From NCBI RefSeq assembly GCF_003219815.1, contig NZ_QJVD01000009.1:62001-126000 (forward strand): a stretch of DNA of 64,000 bases, given 5' to 3'. Positions 49,160-57,715 of the stretch are shown here, piece after piece. A program made the translations under genes and the position numbers. This DNA comes from Arthrobacter livingstonensis (GTDB lineage: Bacteria; Actinomycetota; Actinomycetes; Actinomycetales; Micrococcaceae). Below the pieces are notes generated by a model. It did not search any database. It had not been told where the DNA came from and worked only from the letters and a program-made list of their open reading frames with translations. How positions within the stretch are numbered: position 1 is the first letter of the stretch; each line of letters begins with the position of its first letter.

Positions 49160-49696
49160 ATGATCCAGCTGGTGTTGGGTTTGTTGCTGGCCGCGGCGCT
49201 GGTGTTGGGCGCAGCAAGGACGGCGGCAGCCCGTTCCGCGGGTGGCCGGGTGGACGCCCTGGCCATCTGGCTGGCCGTGTGTGCCCCGGCAGCGGCCGTG
49301 CCCGGGTGGGCTCCGGGAGGATTCGCCGTTCCCGCAGCGTTGGCCTGCATTGGCCTGTGGTTCGCCTACCGCACCGCGGGGCCACGGGGCCGCGCGGACC
49401 GGCCACCTGGCGCGGGACGGGCCGCCTCCTTTTACCACCTTGCCATGACGGGGACGGCCGCATGGTGCCTGGCGGCCCTGTCCGGGCCGGCCGGCGCCCA
49501 CCCGGCCAATGCGCAGCTGGGAAGCCTGATCATGCACGTGGTTGCGGCCATACTGCTGCTGCTGGCCTGCGTTGGCTGGCTGCTGGGTTCGTTTGCGACC
49601 CCCGAAGGTCCCCAGGAACGGCTGTCCCGGGTCGCGGGTGTCCAGGAAGCGTTCCTCGCGGCGGCACTCGCCGTCTGCTTCCTTGCCTTGGCCTGA
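49160..49696 (+). CDS. DUF5134-like polytopic membrane protein
   Basis: A 178-residue hydrophobic protein with about five membrane segments (IQLVLGLLLAAALVLGA, WLAVCAPAAAVPGW, AALACIGLWFAY, IMHVVAAILLLLACVGWLLG, EAFLAAALAVCFLALA). It has the YHLAMTGTAAWCLAAL segment with histidine and methionines that recalls the actinobacterial DUF5134 family. The ATG at 49160 has AAGGAG seven bases upstream. Function is unknown; a copper-related role has been guessed for His/Met-rich relatives but is not supported here. Confidence 0.6.
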   Translation: MIQLVLGLLLAAALVLGAARTAAARSAGGRVDALAIWLAVCAPAAAVPGWAPGGFAVPAALACIGLWFAYRTAGPRGRADRPPGAGRAASFYHLAMTGTAAWCLAALSGPAGAHPANAQLGSLIMHVVAAILLLLACVGWLLGSFATPEGPQERLSRVAGVQEAFLAAALAVCFLALA

Positions 49697-49737
49697 GGCA
49701 TCAGGGGCCTGAAGTATCTGGCCTGAGGCCTCCCGCG

Positions 49738-50457
49738 CTAGACGATCGGGACAGTGAGCTCAGGTGAGTCGTTGCGCACATTCCCCACGGCCGGGTCCAC
49801 CGGATCAAGCTGCCAGCCGGCGGCCACCGCGTACGCACCGGCAAGGACCAATTCGAGCAACGCCGCAGGATCCTCCGCCGCCGGATTGAGCCATTCGGTT
49901 AGGCCGTTGCGGGTCAGGGGCACCGGCAGCCGGTCGTGCAGGCCGGCCAGTTCGCCGTCGGGCGGGGATGCCATGGTGAGGATGCTGCAGGAAAGCAGCC
50001 ACTGGCCGGTGTCGCCGTCGGCCTTGGCCGGGTCCTTCCACCACTCATACAGGCCGGCAAAGGTAGTCAGCGTGCCGTCCGCGGTGTGCACAAGGTAGGG
50101 CTGCTTCTTGCCGTCGGGCAGCTTTTTCCATTCGTAATACCCCTCCACCGGCACCCCGCAGCGCCGGGACTTCACGGCGGTGCGGAACGTCGGCTTTTCC
50201 AGCACCGTCTCGCTGCGGGCGTTGAAGGAGCGCACTCCCACTGAAGGGTCCTTGGCCCAGCGCGGCACCAGGCCCCAGGTGGCCACGTGGACCTGCCGTC
50301 GTGGCACGCCTTCGACCAGGCGCTCCAGCACAATGGGAACATCCGAGGTGGGGGCCACGTTCCAGGACGCCCGCAGTTCCAGGCCGGCGTCGGCTTCCGC
50401 TTCAAGTTCAGCCACGAGGTCCCCGACGGCCCGGGCCATGACGTATCGTCCGCACAT
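49738..50457 (-). CDS. SOS response-associated peptidase family protein (SRAP/YedK/HMCES)
   Basis: A 239-residue SRAP protein that forms a covalent link with abasic sites in single-stranded DNA. Cys2 (MCGRYVM) is the reactive residue after Met removal. The other conserved elements are SWNVAPTSDVPIV, WGLVPRWAKD, NARSETVLEKPTFR with the conserved Asn, CGVPVEGYYEW (active Glu) and LHDRLPVPL with the conserved His. It is transcribed alone, divergent from the mycoredoxin gene. With dnaE2 it forms part of a loose DNA-damage gene neighbourhood. Confidence 0.94.
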   Translation of the reverse strand: MCGRYVMARAVGDLVAELEAEADAGLELRASWNVAPTSDVPIVLERLVEGVPRRQVHVATWGLVPRWAKDPSVGVRSFNARSETVLEKPTFRTAVKSRRCGVPVEGYYEWKKLPDGKKQPYLVHTADGTLTTFAGLYEWWKDPAKADGDTGQWLLSCSILTMASPPDGELAGLHDRLPVPLTRNGLTEWLNPAAEDPAALLELVLAGAYAVAAGWQLDPVDPAVGNVRNDSPELTVPIV

Positions 50458-50590
50458 GCTTCAATGGTGCCACGGCGGCGGCCGCAAAAGTGGGAATATG
50501 CCTGCCGGACGGTAGCGTTGCACCAAGAGGAACACCATTCGGCGGCACCCCCCCCCGCGCCCGCCCTACATCCGTCACAAGGAGCCAACT

Positions 50591-50848
50591 GTGCAGTACA
50601 CCCCGGAATCCGGCACCATCACCATGTTCTCCACCGTTTGGTGCGGCTACTGCAAGCGGCTGAAGAAGCAGCTTGACGCCAAGGGGATCGGCTACACGGA
50701 AATTAATATTGAAGAGACCCCGGGCACTGCCGAACTCGTCGAAAAGCTCAACAACGGCAACCAGACGGTCCCCACCGTGCTCTACCCGGACGGGACGGCA
50801 GCGACCAACCCCTCGCTAAACGACGTCATGGAAAAGCTGGGCGTGTAG
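50591..50848 (+). CDS. mrx1: Mycoredoxin (glutaredoxin-like)
   Basis: An 85-residue thioredoxin-fold protein with the active-site WCGYC (Cys18 and Cys21), the cis-proline region [11 protein letters not shown], and the typical small length. Mycoredoxins reduce mixed disulfides between proteins and mycothiol, the actinobacterial low-molecular-weight thiol. It starts at GTG with AAGGAG upstream. A terminator follows, so it is a single-gene unit, but it is only 135 bp before the mycothiol-dependent dehydrogenase. Confidence 0.88.
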   Translation: MQYTPESGTITMFSTVWCGYCKRLKKQLDAKGIGYTEINIEETPGTAELVEKLNNGNQTVPTVLYPDGTAATNPSLNDVMEKLGV

Positions 50849-50875
50849 GCGACATACCGTCACTTCCAACTTTTT

Positions 50876-50926
50876 CATCGCCGCCGCGACCCCACCACCG
50901 TTGGGGCCGCGGCGGCGATGGGCTTT
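50876..50926 (+). terminator. Terminator after the mycoredoxin gene
   Basis: A long GC-rich stem (about 50876-50895 pairing with 50901-50920, one mismatch) ends with a GGCTTTT run at 50921-50927. It lies 27 bp past the stop codon. Confidence 0.75.
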
Positions 50927-50982
50927 TAAGAGCTGCCGTGATAGACAAGGCCATACGCAGTTCAACTTTCAAGGAGCAAGCA

Positions 50983-52068
50983 GTGGTTTACAAAGTCAAG
51001 GGCGCCGTGGTGCTCACCAGGGACGCACCCGTCACATTGGAGACCATCCTGGTCCCGGAACCCGGTCCCGGCGAAGCGCTGGTGGATATCCTGACCAGCG
51101 GCGTGTGCCACACGGACCTGCATTACAAGCTGGGTGGCATCAGCGACGATTTCCCCTTCCTGCTGGGCCACGAAGCCACCGGCGTGGTCAGCGCCGTGGG
51201 GCCGGACGTGGTGAATGTGGTGCCCGGGGACCGCGTGATCCTCAACTGGCGCGCGGTGTGCGGCAACTGCCGGGCCTGCGCCAAGGGCCAGCCGCAGTAC
51301 TGTTTCGACACGGCGAACGCCACCCAAAAGATGACCCTCGAAGACGGCACCGTCCTCTCGCCCGCGCTGGGCATCGGCGCGTTCATTGAAAAGACGCTGG
51401 TGGCCGCCGGGCAGTGCACCAAGGTGGACGCCGACGTCGATCCCGCCGCCGTAGGGCTGCTCGGCTGCGGCGTCATGGCCGGGCTGGGCGCCGCCATCAA
51501 CACCGGCGGCGTCAAGCGCGGGGATTCCGTGGCCGTCATTGGCTGTGGCGGCGTGGGCTCGGCAGCCATTGCCGGGGCCGCACTGGCCGGGGCCACCACG
51601 GTCATCGCCGTGGACCGCGACCCCAAAAAGCTCGCAACCGCGAAGGCGCTGGGCGCCACGCACACCGTCGATTCCACCGCGGAGGACGCCGTGACGGCCA
51701 TCCAGGGCCTCACTGGCGGATTCGGCGCAGACGTGGTGATTGACGCCGTCGGACGCCCGGAAACCTACAAGCAGGCGTTCTACGCCCGCGACCTGGCCGG
51801 CACCGTGGTGCTGGTGGGCGTGCCCACCCCGGACATGGTGCTGGAGCTGCCGCTGCTGGACGTGTTTGGCCGCGGCGGGTCCCTGAAGTCGTCCTGGTAC
51901 GGCGACTGCCTGCCCTCCCGGGACTTCCCCATGCTCGTCGATCTCTACAAACAGGGCAAGCTGGACCTGGACGCGTTTGTCACCGAACGCATCACCGTCA
52001 ACGACATTGAGGCCGCCTTCGCCAAGATGGGCGAAGGCTCCGTGCTGCGCTCGGTGGTGGTGCTCTGA
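50983..52068 (+). CDS. S-(hydroxymethyl)mycothiol dehydrogenase
   Basis: A 361-residue zinc-dependent alcohol dehydrogenase of the family that oxidises the formaldehyde-mycothiol adduct to S-formylmycothiol. Catalytic zinc ligands include Cys in [10 protein letters not shown] and His-Glu in LGHEATG. The structural zinc cysteines are in [15 protein letters not shown]. The Rossmann loop is [13 protein letters not shown]. The GTG at 50983 has AAGGAG six bases upstream, and the length equals that of known members. It overlaps the next gene by one base (TGATG). Confidence 0.92.
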   Translation: MVYKVKGAVVLTRDAPVTLETILVPEPGPGEALVDILTSGVCHTDLHYKLGGISDDFPFLLGHEATGVVSAVGPDVVNVVPGDRVILNWRAVCGNCRACAKGQPQYCFDTANATQKMTLEDGTVLSPALGIGAFIEKTLVAAGQCTKVDADVDPAAVGLLGCGVMAGLGAAINTGGVKRGDSVAVIGCGGVGSAAIAGAALAGATTVIAVDRDPKKLATAKALGATHTVDSTAEDAVTAIQGLTGGFGADVVIDAVGRPETYKQAFYARDLAGTVVLVGVPTPDMVLELPLLDVFGRGGSLKSSWYGDCLPSRDFPMLVDLYKQGKLDLDAFVTERITVNDIEAAFAKMGEGSVLRSVVVL

Positions 52069-52697
52069 TGGCCGCCCGCATTGACCGGCTGGTCACGTCC
52101 GGGACGTTCTCACTCGACGGCGGCACCTGGGACGTGGACAACAACGTCTGGATCGTGGGGGACGACACCGAGGTGTACGTGATCGACCCGGCCCACGACC
52201 CCGCGGCGATTGCCGAGGCCGTGGGGAACCGCAAGGTGAAGGCCGTGCTCCTGACCCACGGACACGACGACCACATCCGCTTCGCCCGGCAGTATGGGGT
52301 CATGGCGGGGGCCCCGGTGTTCATGAACCCGGCGGACCAAATGCTGTGGGAGGCCGTATTTCCGGGCACCGCCCCCGACGCACCCATTGCCGACGGGGAC
52401 ACTTTTGAGATTGCCGGCACCACCCTGGTGGCCCTCCACACGCCGGGCCACTCCCCCGGTTCCACCTGTTTTTACGCTGAGCAGCTGGGCACGGTTTTCT
52501 CCGGCGACACCTTGTTCAACGGCGGACCCGGAGCCACGGGACGCTCGCATTCAAGCTTTGACACGATCATCGCCTCCATCACCGAACGGCTCCTGGTGCT
52601 GCCGGCGGAAACTGTGGTCAACACCGGCCACGGGGACGTCACGAGCATTGGCGCCGAGGCGCCACAGCGCCAGGAATGGATCGACCGGGGGCACTAG
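52068..52697 (+). CDS. Metallo-beta-lactamase-fold hydrolase
   Basis: A 209-residue MBL-fold hydrolase with the metal motif THGHDDH at residues 63-69, then TPGHSPGSTCF, FSGDTLF and NTGHGDVTSIG. This pattern is glyoxalase II-like. In actinobacteria it is the usual partner of S-(hydroxymethyl)mycothiol dehydrogenase and probably hydrolyses S-formylmycothiol or another mycothiol thioester; that assignment is from context. Translation is coupled to the dehydrogenase by TGATG. A perfect stem follows. Confidence 0.88.
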   Translation: MAARIDRLVTSGTFSLDGGTWDVDNNVWIVGDDTEVYVIDPAHDPAAIAEAVGNRKVKAVLLTHGHDDHIRFARQYGVMAGAPVFMNPADQMLWEAVFPGTAPDAPIADGDTFEIAGTTLVALHTPGHSPGSTCFYAEQLGTVFSGDTLFNGGPGATGRSHSSFDTIIASITERLLVLPAETVVNTGHGDVTSIGAEAPQRQEWIDRGH

Positions 52698-52714
52698 CAC
52701 AGGCAGTCCGCCGC

Positions 52715-52758
52715 ATGCCGCTGTGGGGCGCCCCGTTCGGGGCGCCCCACAGCGGCAT
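52715..52758. terminator. 20-bp perfect stem-loop after the MBL gene
   Basis: Arms 52715-52734 and 52739-52758 are exact complements with a GTTC loop. It ends the mycothiol gene pair. There is no T-run, but the stem is very stable; it also separates this unit from the XRE-TetR gene. Confidence 0.65.
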
Positions 52759-52827
52759 CACCCCAAAATCCCGCACTCCCTTTGTCGAATTGTGACAAAC
52801 AACACGATCCCAAAATCGCAATATTTA

Positions 52828-52844
52828 GCTGATTGACGATCAGC
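52828..52844. promoter_or_regulatory. Inverted repeat upstream of the XRE-TetR gene, candidate operator
   Basis: GCTGAT at 52828-52833 and ATCAGC at 52839-52844 form an inverted repeat with a five-base spacer. They are flanked by two AATCGCAA octamers near 52814 and 52855 in an A/T-richer stretch. It is 40 bp before the start codon, a plausible autoregulatory site for the XRE-TetR protein. Confidence 0.45.
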
Positions 52845-52883
52845 GATTTGTCGTAATCGCAAAAGTGCAACTACCGTGGCACG

Positions 52884-53747
52884 ATGCCAACAAGCCAAAC
52901 CACCCAAGCCGGACTGGCCGAGCGCGCCCGCCACGCGATCCGGAATTCCGGCCTGGCCCAGCGGGAAATCGCCCGCCAAATCGGCGTCGATGAAACCAAG
53001 CTGTCCAAGTCGCTCAAGGGCATCCGCCGGCTCCCCGCCCAGGAAATTGTCCTGCTGGCCACCGTCACCGGCGTGACGGCAAACTGGTTGATCACCGGCT
53101 CGGATTCTGCCGACGGCCCCACAGTGGCACCACCGCAACGCATTTTGCCCAAAAAGCACCGCGAGGACCAAAACCATGCCCAGCGGCGCCGCAGCATCGT
53201 TGAAAAGGCTTGGTGGCTCTTCGCCCAACGGGGCTACGCATCTGTGCGGATCGCGGACATTGCAGGGGAAATTGGGGTCAGCACGGCCACGGTGCACTAC
53301 TACTTCCCCACGAAGCAGGCGATCTTCACCGAAACGCTCCACTATTCGGTCAAGTTGGCCTACGACCGCCAGTCCGCGGAACTGCAGACCATCACCAGCC
53401 CGGTGGCGCGGCTCAAGCGACTAATCGAACTTCAGCTGCCGGCCGGCCCGGACGGCCGTGCGGAATGGTCCATCTGGCTTCAGACCTGGTCCGGGCTGGC
53501 CGTGGAAGGGGCCGAGCCGGCCTCCCACACCTCCGGCTACGACCGATGGGCCAACACCGTGCACGAGATCGTCCTGGCCGGCCAGGCCGCCGGGGACTTT
53601 GTGGCCGTCGAGGCCTGGATTCTCACGGACGAGCTCACTGCCATGGTCGACGGCCTGGGCATCAAGGTCCTGACCGGAATCCTGACTTCGCGTCAGATGC
53701 AGGCCCGGGTCAATGGCTTCATCGAACGGACCATGGTCAAGCACTGA
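52884..53747 (+). CDS. XRE-TetR fusion transcriptional regulator
   Basis: A 287-residue protein with two DNA-binding modules. Residues about 10-70 form a lambda-repressor-like helix-turn-helix (LAQREIARQIGVDETKLSKSLKGIRRL). Residues about 100-145 form a TetR-type helix-turn-helix (IADIAGEIGVSTATVHYYFPTKQAIF) followed by an all-helical ligand-binding domain. Such double-HTH regulators occur in actinobacteria. It lies 57 bp upstream of the BKACE gene on the same strand, so it probably controls the carnitine-type operon; the ligand is unknown. Confidence 0.88.
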   Translation: MPTSQTTQAGLAERARHAIRNSGLAQREIARQIGVDETKLSKSLKGIRRLPAQEIVLLATVTGVTANWLITGSDSADGPTVAPPQRILPKKHREDQNHAQRRRSIVEKAWWLFAQRGYASVRIADIAGEIGVSTATVHYYFPTKQAIFTETLHYSVKLAYDRQSAELQTITSPVARLKRLIELQLPAGPDGRAEWSIWLQTWSGLAVEGAEPASHTSGYDRWANTVHEIVLAGQAAGDFVAVEAWILTDELTAMVDGLGIKVLTGILTSRQMQARVNGFIERTMVKH

Positions 53748-53804
53748 CCGGGCCGGCACCCCACTGATTTACGGACTTAACACCCACGCATGGAGGAAAC
53801 TGAT

Positions 53805-54692
53805 ATGAACCGCAAAGTCATCGTCACCTGCGCCCTGACCGGGGCCGGAGACACCACCGGCAAGAGCGAACACGTACCGGTCACCCCCGACGATATCGCC
53901 GCCGACGCCATTGCCGCAGCCCGCGCCGGCGCCTCCGTCGTCCATATCCACGTCCGCGACGTGGAGACCCGGCAGGGTTCGCGCGACGTCGCGCTGTACC
54001 GCGAGGTCGTCCGCCAAATCCGGGAGTCCGACGTCGACCCCGTCATCAACCTCACCGCGGGCATGGGCGGGGACCTGTTCATCGACCCGGCCAACCCCAC
54101 GGAGCACCTCCCCGGAACCGACCTGGTCAGCGGACTGGAACGCCTGGCCCACGTCGAGGAACTGCGCCCGGAAATCTGCACCATCGACTGCGGCTCGCTG
54201 AACTTTGGCGAAGGCAGCCAGCTGTACGTCAGCACGCCGGACATGCTCCGCGAGGGCGCCGCCCGCATCAAGGAGCTCGGCGTCAAGCCCGAGATGGAAA
54301 TCTTCGACACCGGCAACCTCTGGTTCGCCAACGTCATGGTCCGGGAGGGCCTGATCGCCCCGCCGCCGCTGTACCAGCTGTGCATGGGCATCCCCTACGG
54401 CGCCCCCGTTGACCCGGGCCTCCTCCAGGCAATGGTCAACATGCTGCCCGACGGCGCGCAGTGGACGTCGTTCGCCATCGGCCGCGACCAGCTGCCGTGG
54501 GTGGCCCAGTCCGTCCTGCTCGGCGGCCACGCCCGGGTGGGGCTGGAGGACAACCTCTACCTGTCCAAGGGCGTCAAGGCCACCAATGCGCAACTGACGG
54601 AACGTGCCATCGACATTGTCCACAACCTCGGCTCCTCCGTGGCAACCCCGGACGAAGCCCGCGACATCCTCAACCTTGAAAAGAAGGTCTGA
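53805..54692 (+). CDS. BKACE-family (DUF849) beta-keto acid cleavage enzyme, probable 3-dehydrocarnitine:acetyl-CoA trimethylaminotransferase
   Basis: A 295-residue zinc-dependent TIM-barrel enzyme. The zinc histidines are in SVVHIHVRD (His47, His49). [14 protein letters not shown] and [10 protein letters not shown] are also typical of the family. BKACE enzymes exchange acetyl-CoA with a beta-keto acid to yield acetoacetate and a new acyl-CoA. Next to a carnitine dehydrogenase and a thioesterase, the likely substrate is 3-dehydrocarnitine, giving betainyl-CoA. The ATG at 53805 has GGAGGAA upstream. Start of a tightly packed operon. Confidence 0.85.
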   Translation: MNRKVIVTCALTGAGDTTGKSEHVPVTPDDIAADAIAAARAGASVVHIHVRDVETRQGSRDVALYREVVRQIRESDVDPVINLTAGMGGDLFIDPANPTEHLPGTDLVSGLERLAHVEELRPEICTIDCGSLNFGEGSQLYVSTPDMLREGAARIKELGVKPEMEIFDTGNLWFANVMVREGLIAPPPLYQLCMGIPYGAPVDPGLLQAMVNMLPDGAQWTSFAIGRDQLPWVAQSVLLGGHARVGLEDNLYLSKGVKATNAQLTERAIDIVHNLGSSVATPDEARDILNLEKKV

Positions 54693-54695
54693 TCC

Positions 54696-55655
54696 ATGAG
54701 CAACTACCCGAACATGCACGACGTCGACACCGTGGCCTGCGTGGGCACCGGCACCATCGGCGGCGGCTGGGCCGCGTACTTCCTGGCCATGGGCTACCGC
54801 GTCCAGGCCTGGGACCCGTCCCCCGACGCCGCAGAGAAGCTGGGCCGCCTCATTGACGCCGCCTGGCCGGCCCTGACCGAGCTGGGGCTGGCCCCCCATG
54901 CGGCCAAGGACAACTGGAGCGTCCATGCCGAGCTGGCCGATGCCGTGGCCGGGGTCGGTTTCATCCAGGAAAGCGCGCCCGAAGACCTGGAGCTCAAGCG
55001 GGAGCTGCTGGCGAAGATCGACGCGGCGGCCGCTCCGGGGGTTGTGGTTGGTTCCTCCACCTCCGGCTACGGCATGACCGAAATGGCGACCGCCGCCGCC
55101 AGCCCGGCACGCCTGGTGGTGGGCCATCCCTTCAACCCGCCGTACCTGATCCCCCTCGTGGAGGTGGCCGGCGGCGAAGGCACCGACCCCGCAGCCGTTG
55201 CCTGGGCCTCCAAGTGGTACGACTTCATCGGCAAGTCGGTGATCACCATGGACCACGAAGTTCCCGGCTTCATTGCCAACAGGTTGCAGGAGGCGCTGTG
55301 GCGCGAGGCGCTGCACATGGTTGACAACGGGGAGGCCACGGTGGAGCAGATAGACCTGGCCATCACCGATGGTCCCGGCCTGCGCTGGCCGCTCCAGGGC
55401 CCCATGCTCACCTTCCACCTGGCCGGCGGCCAGGGCGGCATGGCCCACATGCTCGACCACTTCGGACCCTCGCTGAAGTCCCCATGGACGCGCCTGGACG
55501 CCCCGGAGCTGACCGAGGAACTGCGGGGAAATGTCATTGCCGGCTGTGACGAAGAGGCCGCCGGACGGAGCGTTGACGAGCTCATCGCCCAGCGCGACGC
55601 CGGCATCATCGCCGTCCGCCGGGCGCTGGCGGACCTGCCGGGAGGCCCGGCGTGA
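54696..55655 (+). CDS. lcdH: L-carnitine dehydrogenase-like 3-hydroxyacyl-CoA dehydrogenase
   Basis: A 319-residue NAD-dependent enzyme of the 3-hydroxyacyl-CoA dehydrogenase fold. The Rossmann motif is GTGTIGGGWA from residue 17, followed by ESAPEDLELKRELL, SSTSGYGMTEMA (replacing the SNTS loop) and GHPFNPPYLIPLVEV. The C-terminal helical domain begins near 190. Its place between BKACE and thioesterase genes matches carnitine-to-glycine betaine pathways, where it oxidises carnitine to 3-dehydrocarnitine. It overlaps the thioesterase gene by four bases. Confidence 0.86.
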   Translation: MSNYPNMHDVDTVACVGTGTIGGGWAAYFLAMGYRVQAWDPSPDAAEKLGRLIDAAWPALTELGLAPHAAKDNWSVHAELADAVAGVGFIQESAPEDLELKRELLAKIDAAAAPGVVVGSSTSGYGMTEMATAAASPARLVVGHPFNPPYLIPLVEVAGGEGTDPAAVAWASKWYDFIGKSVITMDHEVPGFIANRLQEALWREALHMVDNGEATVEQIDLAITDGPGLRWPLQGPMLTFHLAGGQGGMAHMLDHFGPSLKSPWTRLDAPELTEELRGNVIAGCDEEAAGRSVDELIAQRDAGIIAVRRALADLPGGPA

Positions 55656-56089
55656 GCCTGGAACCGTATAGCTGCACGGTCCTGCCCGAATGGATCGACT
55701 ACAACGGGCACATGTCCGAGGCCTTTTATGTGCTGGCCTTCGGCTTTGCCACCACCGCCGTCATGGACCAGCTGGGGATGGACGGCGCCTATCGCGAAGC
55801 CACCGCCGCGTCCCTGTACACCGTCGAGGCACATGTGCGCTACCTCGGTGAGGTGGGTCCCGGCGAGGAACTGTCCATCACCTCGGCCATCGCGTCCTCC
55901 GGGGCCAGGAAACTCCACCTGGCCCATGAAATGCACCGGGGCGGCCAGCTGGTTGCCACCGAGGAAATCCTGGGCCTGCATGTCAACCAGGACAGCGGCA
56001 CCACGCCCTTTCCCGCTGCCGTGCTGGGAGCCATTGGCAGCCACGACTCCCGTGTACCGGAATGGAGCGGCCGATCCATCTCCGCCTGA
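55652..56089 (+). CDS. Hot-dog thioesterase, probable betainyl-CoA thioesterase
   Basis: A 145-residue 4-hydroxybenzoyl-CoA thioesterase-like protein. The active loop is EWIDYNGHMSEAFYV with Asp16 and the conserved Asn-Gly-His, followed by VEAHVRYLGEVGPGEEL and HLAHEMHRGGQLVATEEI. In the pathway read here it would release glycine betaine from betainyl-CoA. In some relatives it is fused to the dehydrogenase; here it is separate but translationally coupled (GTGA overlap with the dehydrogenase stop). Confidence 0.85.
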   Translation: MSLEPYSCTVLPEWIDYNGHMSEAFYVLAFGFATTAVMDQLGMDGAYREATAASLYTVEAHVRYLGEVGPGEELSITSAIASSGARKLHLAHEMHRGGQLVATEEILGLHVNQDSGTTPFPAAVLGAIGSHDSRVPEWSGRSISA

Positions 56090-56116
56090 CATTCCCTGCT
56101 ACGAAACGAGTTTGCC

Positions 56117-57715
56117 TTGATTTCCCCTGAACCCTACGACCATCGACTACAGAAGGCCGGCCCGGCACACTCGCGCCGCAACGTCCTGGGCGGCATGGTG
56201 CTGGGCATGGGCATTCTGCTGAGTGCGTGCACCACCGGTGCAGCCTCCGTCATCCCCGCTCCCGCAGGCCCTCCCGTGAAGGGCGGGCGCCTCCGGGTCG
56301 GCCTGGCCGGCGGCGGCTCCGCAGATTCCCTGGATGCCCACGCCCCCGTCAGCACCACCGACATTGCCCGGGTGGTGAACCTCTATGAGGCACTGCTCTA
56401 CCGCGACGAGAACTTCGCCCTGAAACCGCTGCTCGCGCTGAGCGCCACGCCGGATGACGCGGCACTCGTGTGGACCGTGAAGCTGCGCCCTGACGTCCGC
56501 TTCCACGACGGCCGCCCGATGACGGCCAAGGATGTGGTCGCCACCTTCGCCCGGATCACCAACCCCAAGGACCCGAAAAGCTCGGCAGCCTCCCTTTCCA
56601 TCCTCGATGCGGTTGTGCCGGTCAGCGACTACGTGGTCGAATTCCGGCTCAACACGCCCACCGCCACCTTCGATGACTCATTGGGACAATATGCCCTGGG
56701 CATCGTTCCGGGAGACTACGATCCGGCCCGCCCGGTCGGAACCGGCCCGTTCAAGGCCAAGAGCTTTGATCCTGGCCGCCGCAGCGTCTTCGCACGCAAC
56801 GACGACTACTGGCGCGAAAACGAGCCGCACCTTGACGAACTGGACATCTTGAACTTTAGCGACGACGACGCGTTGATCAACGCGCTGCTCTCCACCCAGG
56901 TCGATGCAATCGGCCAAATTCCCCTGGCACTGCTGGATGTCATCGGCGCCGATCCACGGATCAAGATCCTGAATTCAGCCACCGGCGCCTGGATGCCGTT
57001 CACCATGCGCGTGGACCAAAAGCCCTTTGACGACGTGCGGGTCCGCCGGGCGTTCCGGCTGGCCGTGGACCGGCCGCAGATGATCGAACAGGTGCTCAGC
57101 GGCAACGGCACGGTCGGCAACGACCTCTACGCGCCGTTCGACCCGGGCCATGCCAAAACGCTGCCCCAACGCCGGCAGGACATCCCGGCAGCCAAAAAAC
57201 TGCTGTCCGAGGCCGGCTACCCCAACGGCATCGACATTGAACTGGTGACGGCACCCATCCAGGCCGGCGCCGTCGAGGCCGCCCAGGTCTTTGCCCAGCA
57301 GGCCGCAGCGGCAGGCATCCGGGTGAAGCTCCGCCGCGTGGACACCACCACGTACTTTGGCGACGACTACCTTTCCTGGACCTTCGCCCAGGACTTCTGG
57401 TACACCCGCAACTTCCTGCCCCAGGCCAACAGCTCGTCGCTGCCCACCTCGCCGTTCAACGAAACCCACCTTGACGACCCGCACTTCGCGGTCCTCGTCA
57501 AGGAGGCCGCCACGGAAATCGACGAGACCAGGCGCAGCGCCCTGATCTCCCAGGCCCAGGAAATCCTCTACGACAGCGGCGGCTACATCATCTGGGGTTT
57601 CCCCAACCAGGCTGACGCCTACCAAAGCTATGTGGCCGGCCTGATCCCGAACAAGACCGGGCTGTCCCTTTCCGGCTATGAATTCCGCCGGGCATGGATT
57701 GGAGTCACCCGGTGA
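56117..57715 (+). CDS. ABC transporter substrate-binding lipoprotein, family 5 (Opp/Dpp type)
   Basis: A 532-residue solute-binding protein. The signal has SRRNVLGG (twin-arginine-like) and the lipobox LLSAC with Cys38, so it may be a Tat-exported lipoprotein. The mature part shows family 5 features: SLDAHAPVSTTDIARVVNLYEALLY, WTVKLRPDVRFHDGRPMTAKDVVATF and VRRAFRLAVDRPQMIEQV. Family 5 proteins usually bind peptides, nickel or opines. The TTG start has only a weak ribosome-binding site. It opens the transporter part of the operon, 27 bp after the thioesterase. Confidence 0.9.
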   Translation: MISPEPYDHRLQKAGPAHSRRNVLGGMVLGMGILLSACTTGAASVIPAPAGPPVKGGRLRVGLAGGGSADSLDAHAPVSTTDIARVVNLYEALLYRDENFALKPLLALSATPDDAALVWTVKLRPDVRFHDGRPMTAKDVVATFARITNPKDPKSSAASLSILDAVVPVSDYVVEFRLNTPTATFDDSLGQYALGIVPGDYDPARPVGTGPFKAKSFDPGRRSVFARNDDYWRENEPHLDELDILNFSDDDALINALLSTQVDAIGQIPLALLDVIGADPRIKILNSATGAWMPFTMRVDQKPFDDVRVRRAFRLAVDRPQMIEQVLSGNGTVGNDLYAPFDPGHAKTLPQRRQDIPAAKKLLSEAGYPNGIDIELVTAPIQAGAVEAAQVFAQQAAAAGIRVKLRRVDTTTYFGDDYLSWTFAQDFWYTRNFLPQANSSSLPTSPFNETHLDDPHFAVLVKEAATEIDETRRSALISQAQEILYDSGGYIIWGFPNQADAYQSYVAGLIPNKTGLSLSGYEFRRAWIGVTR

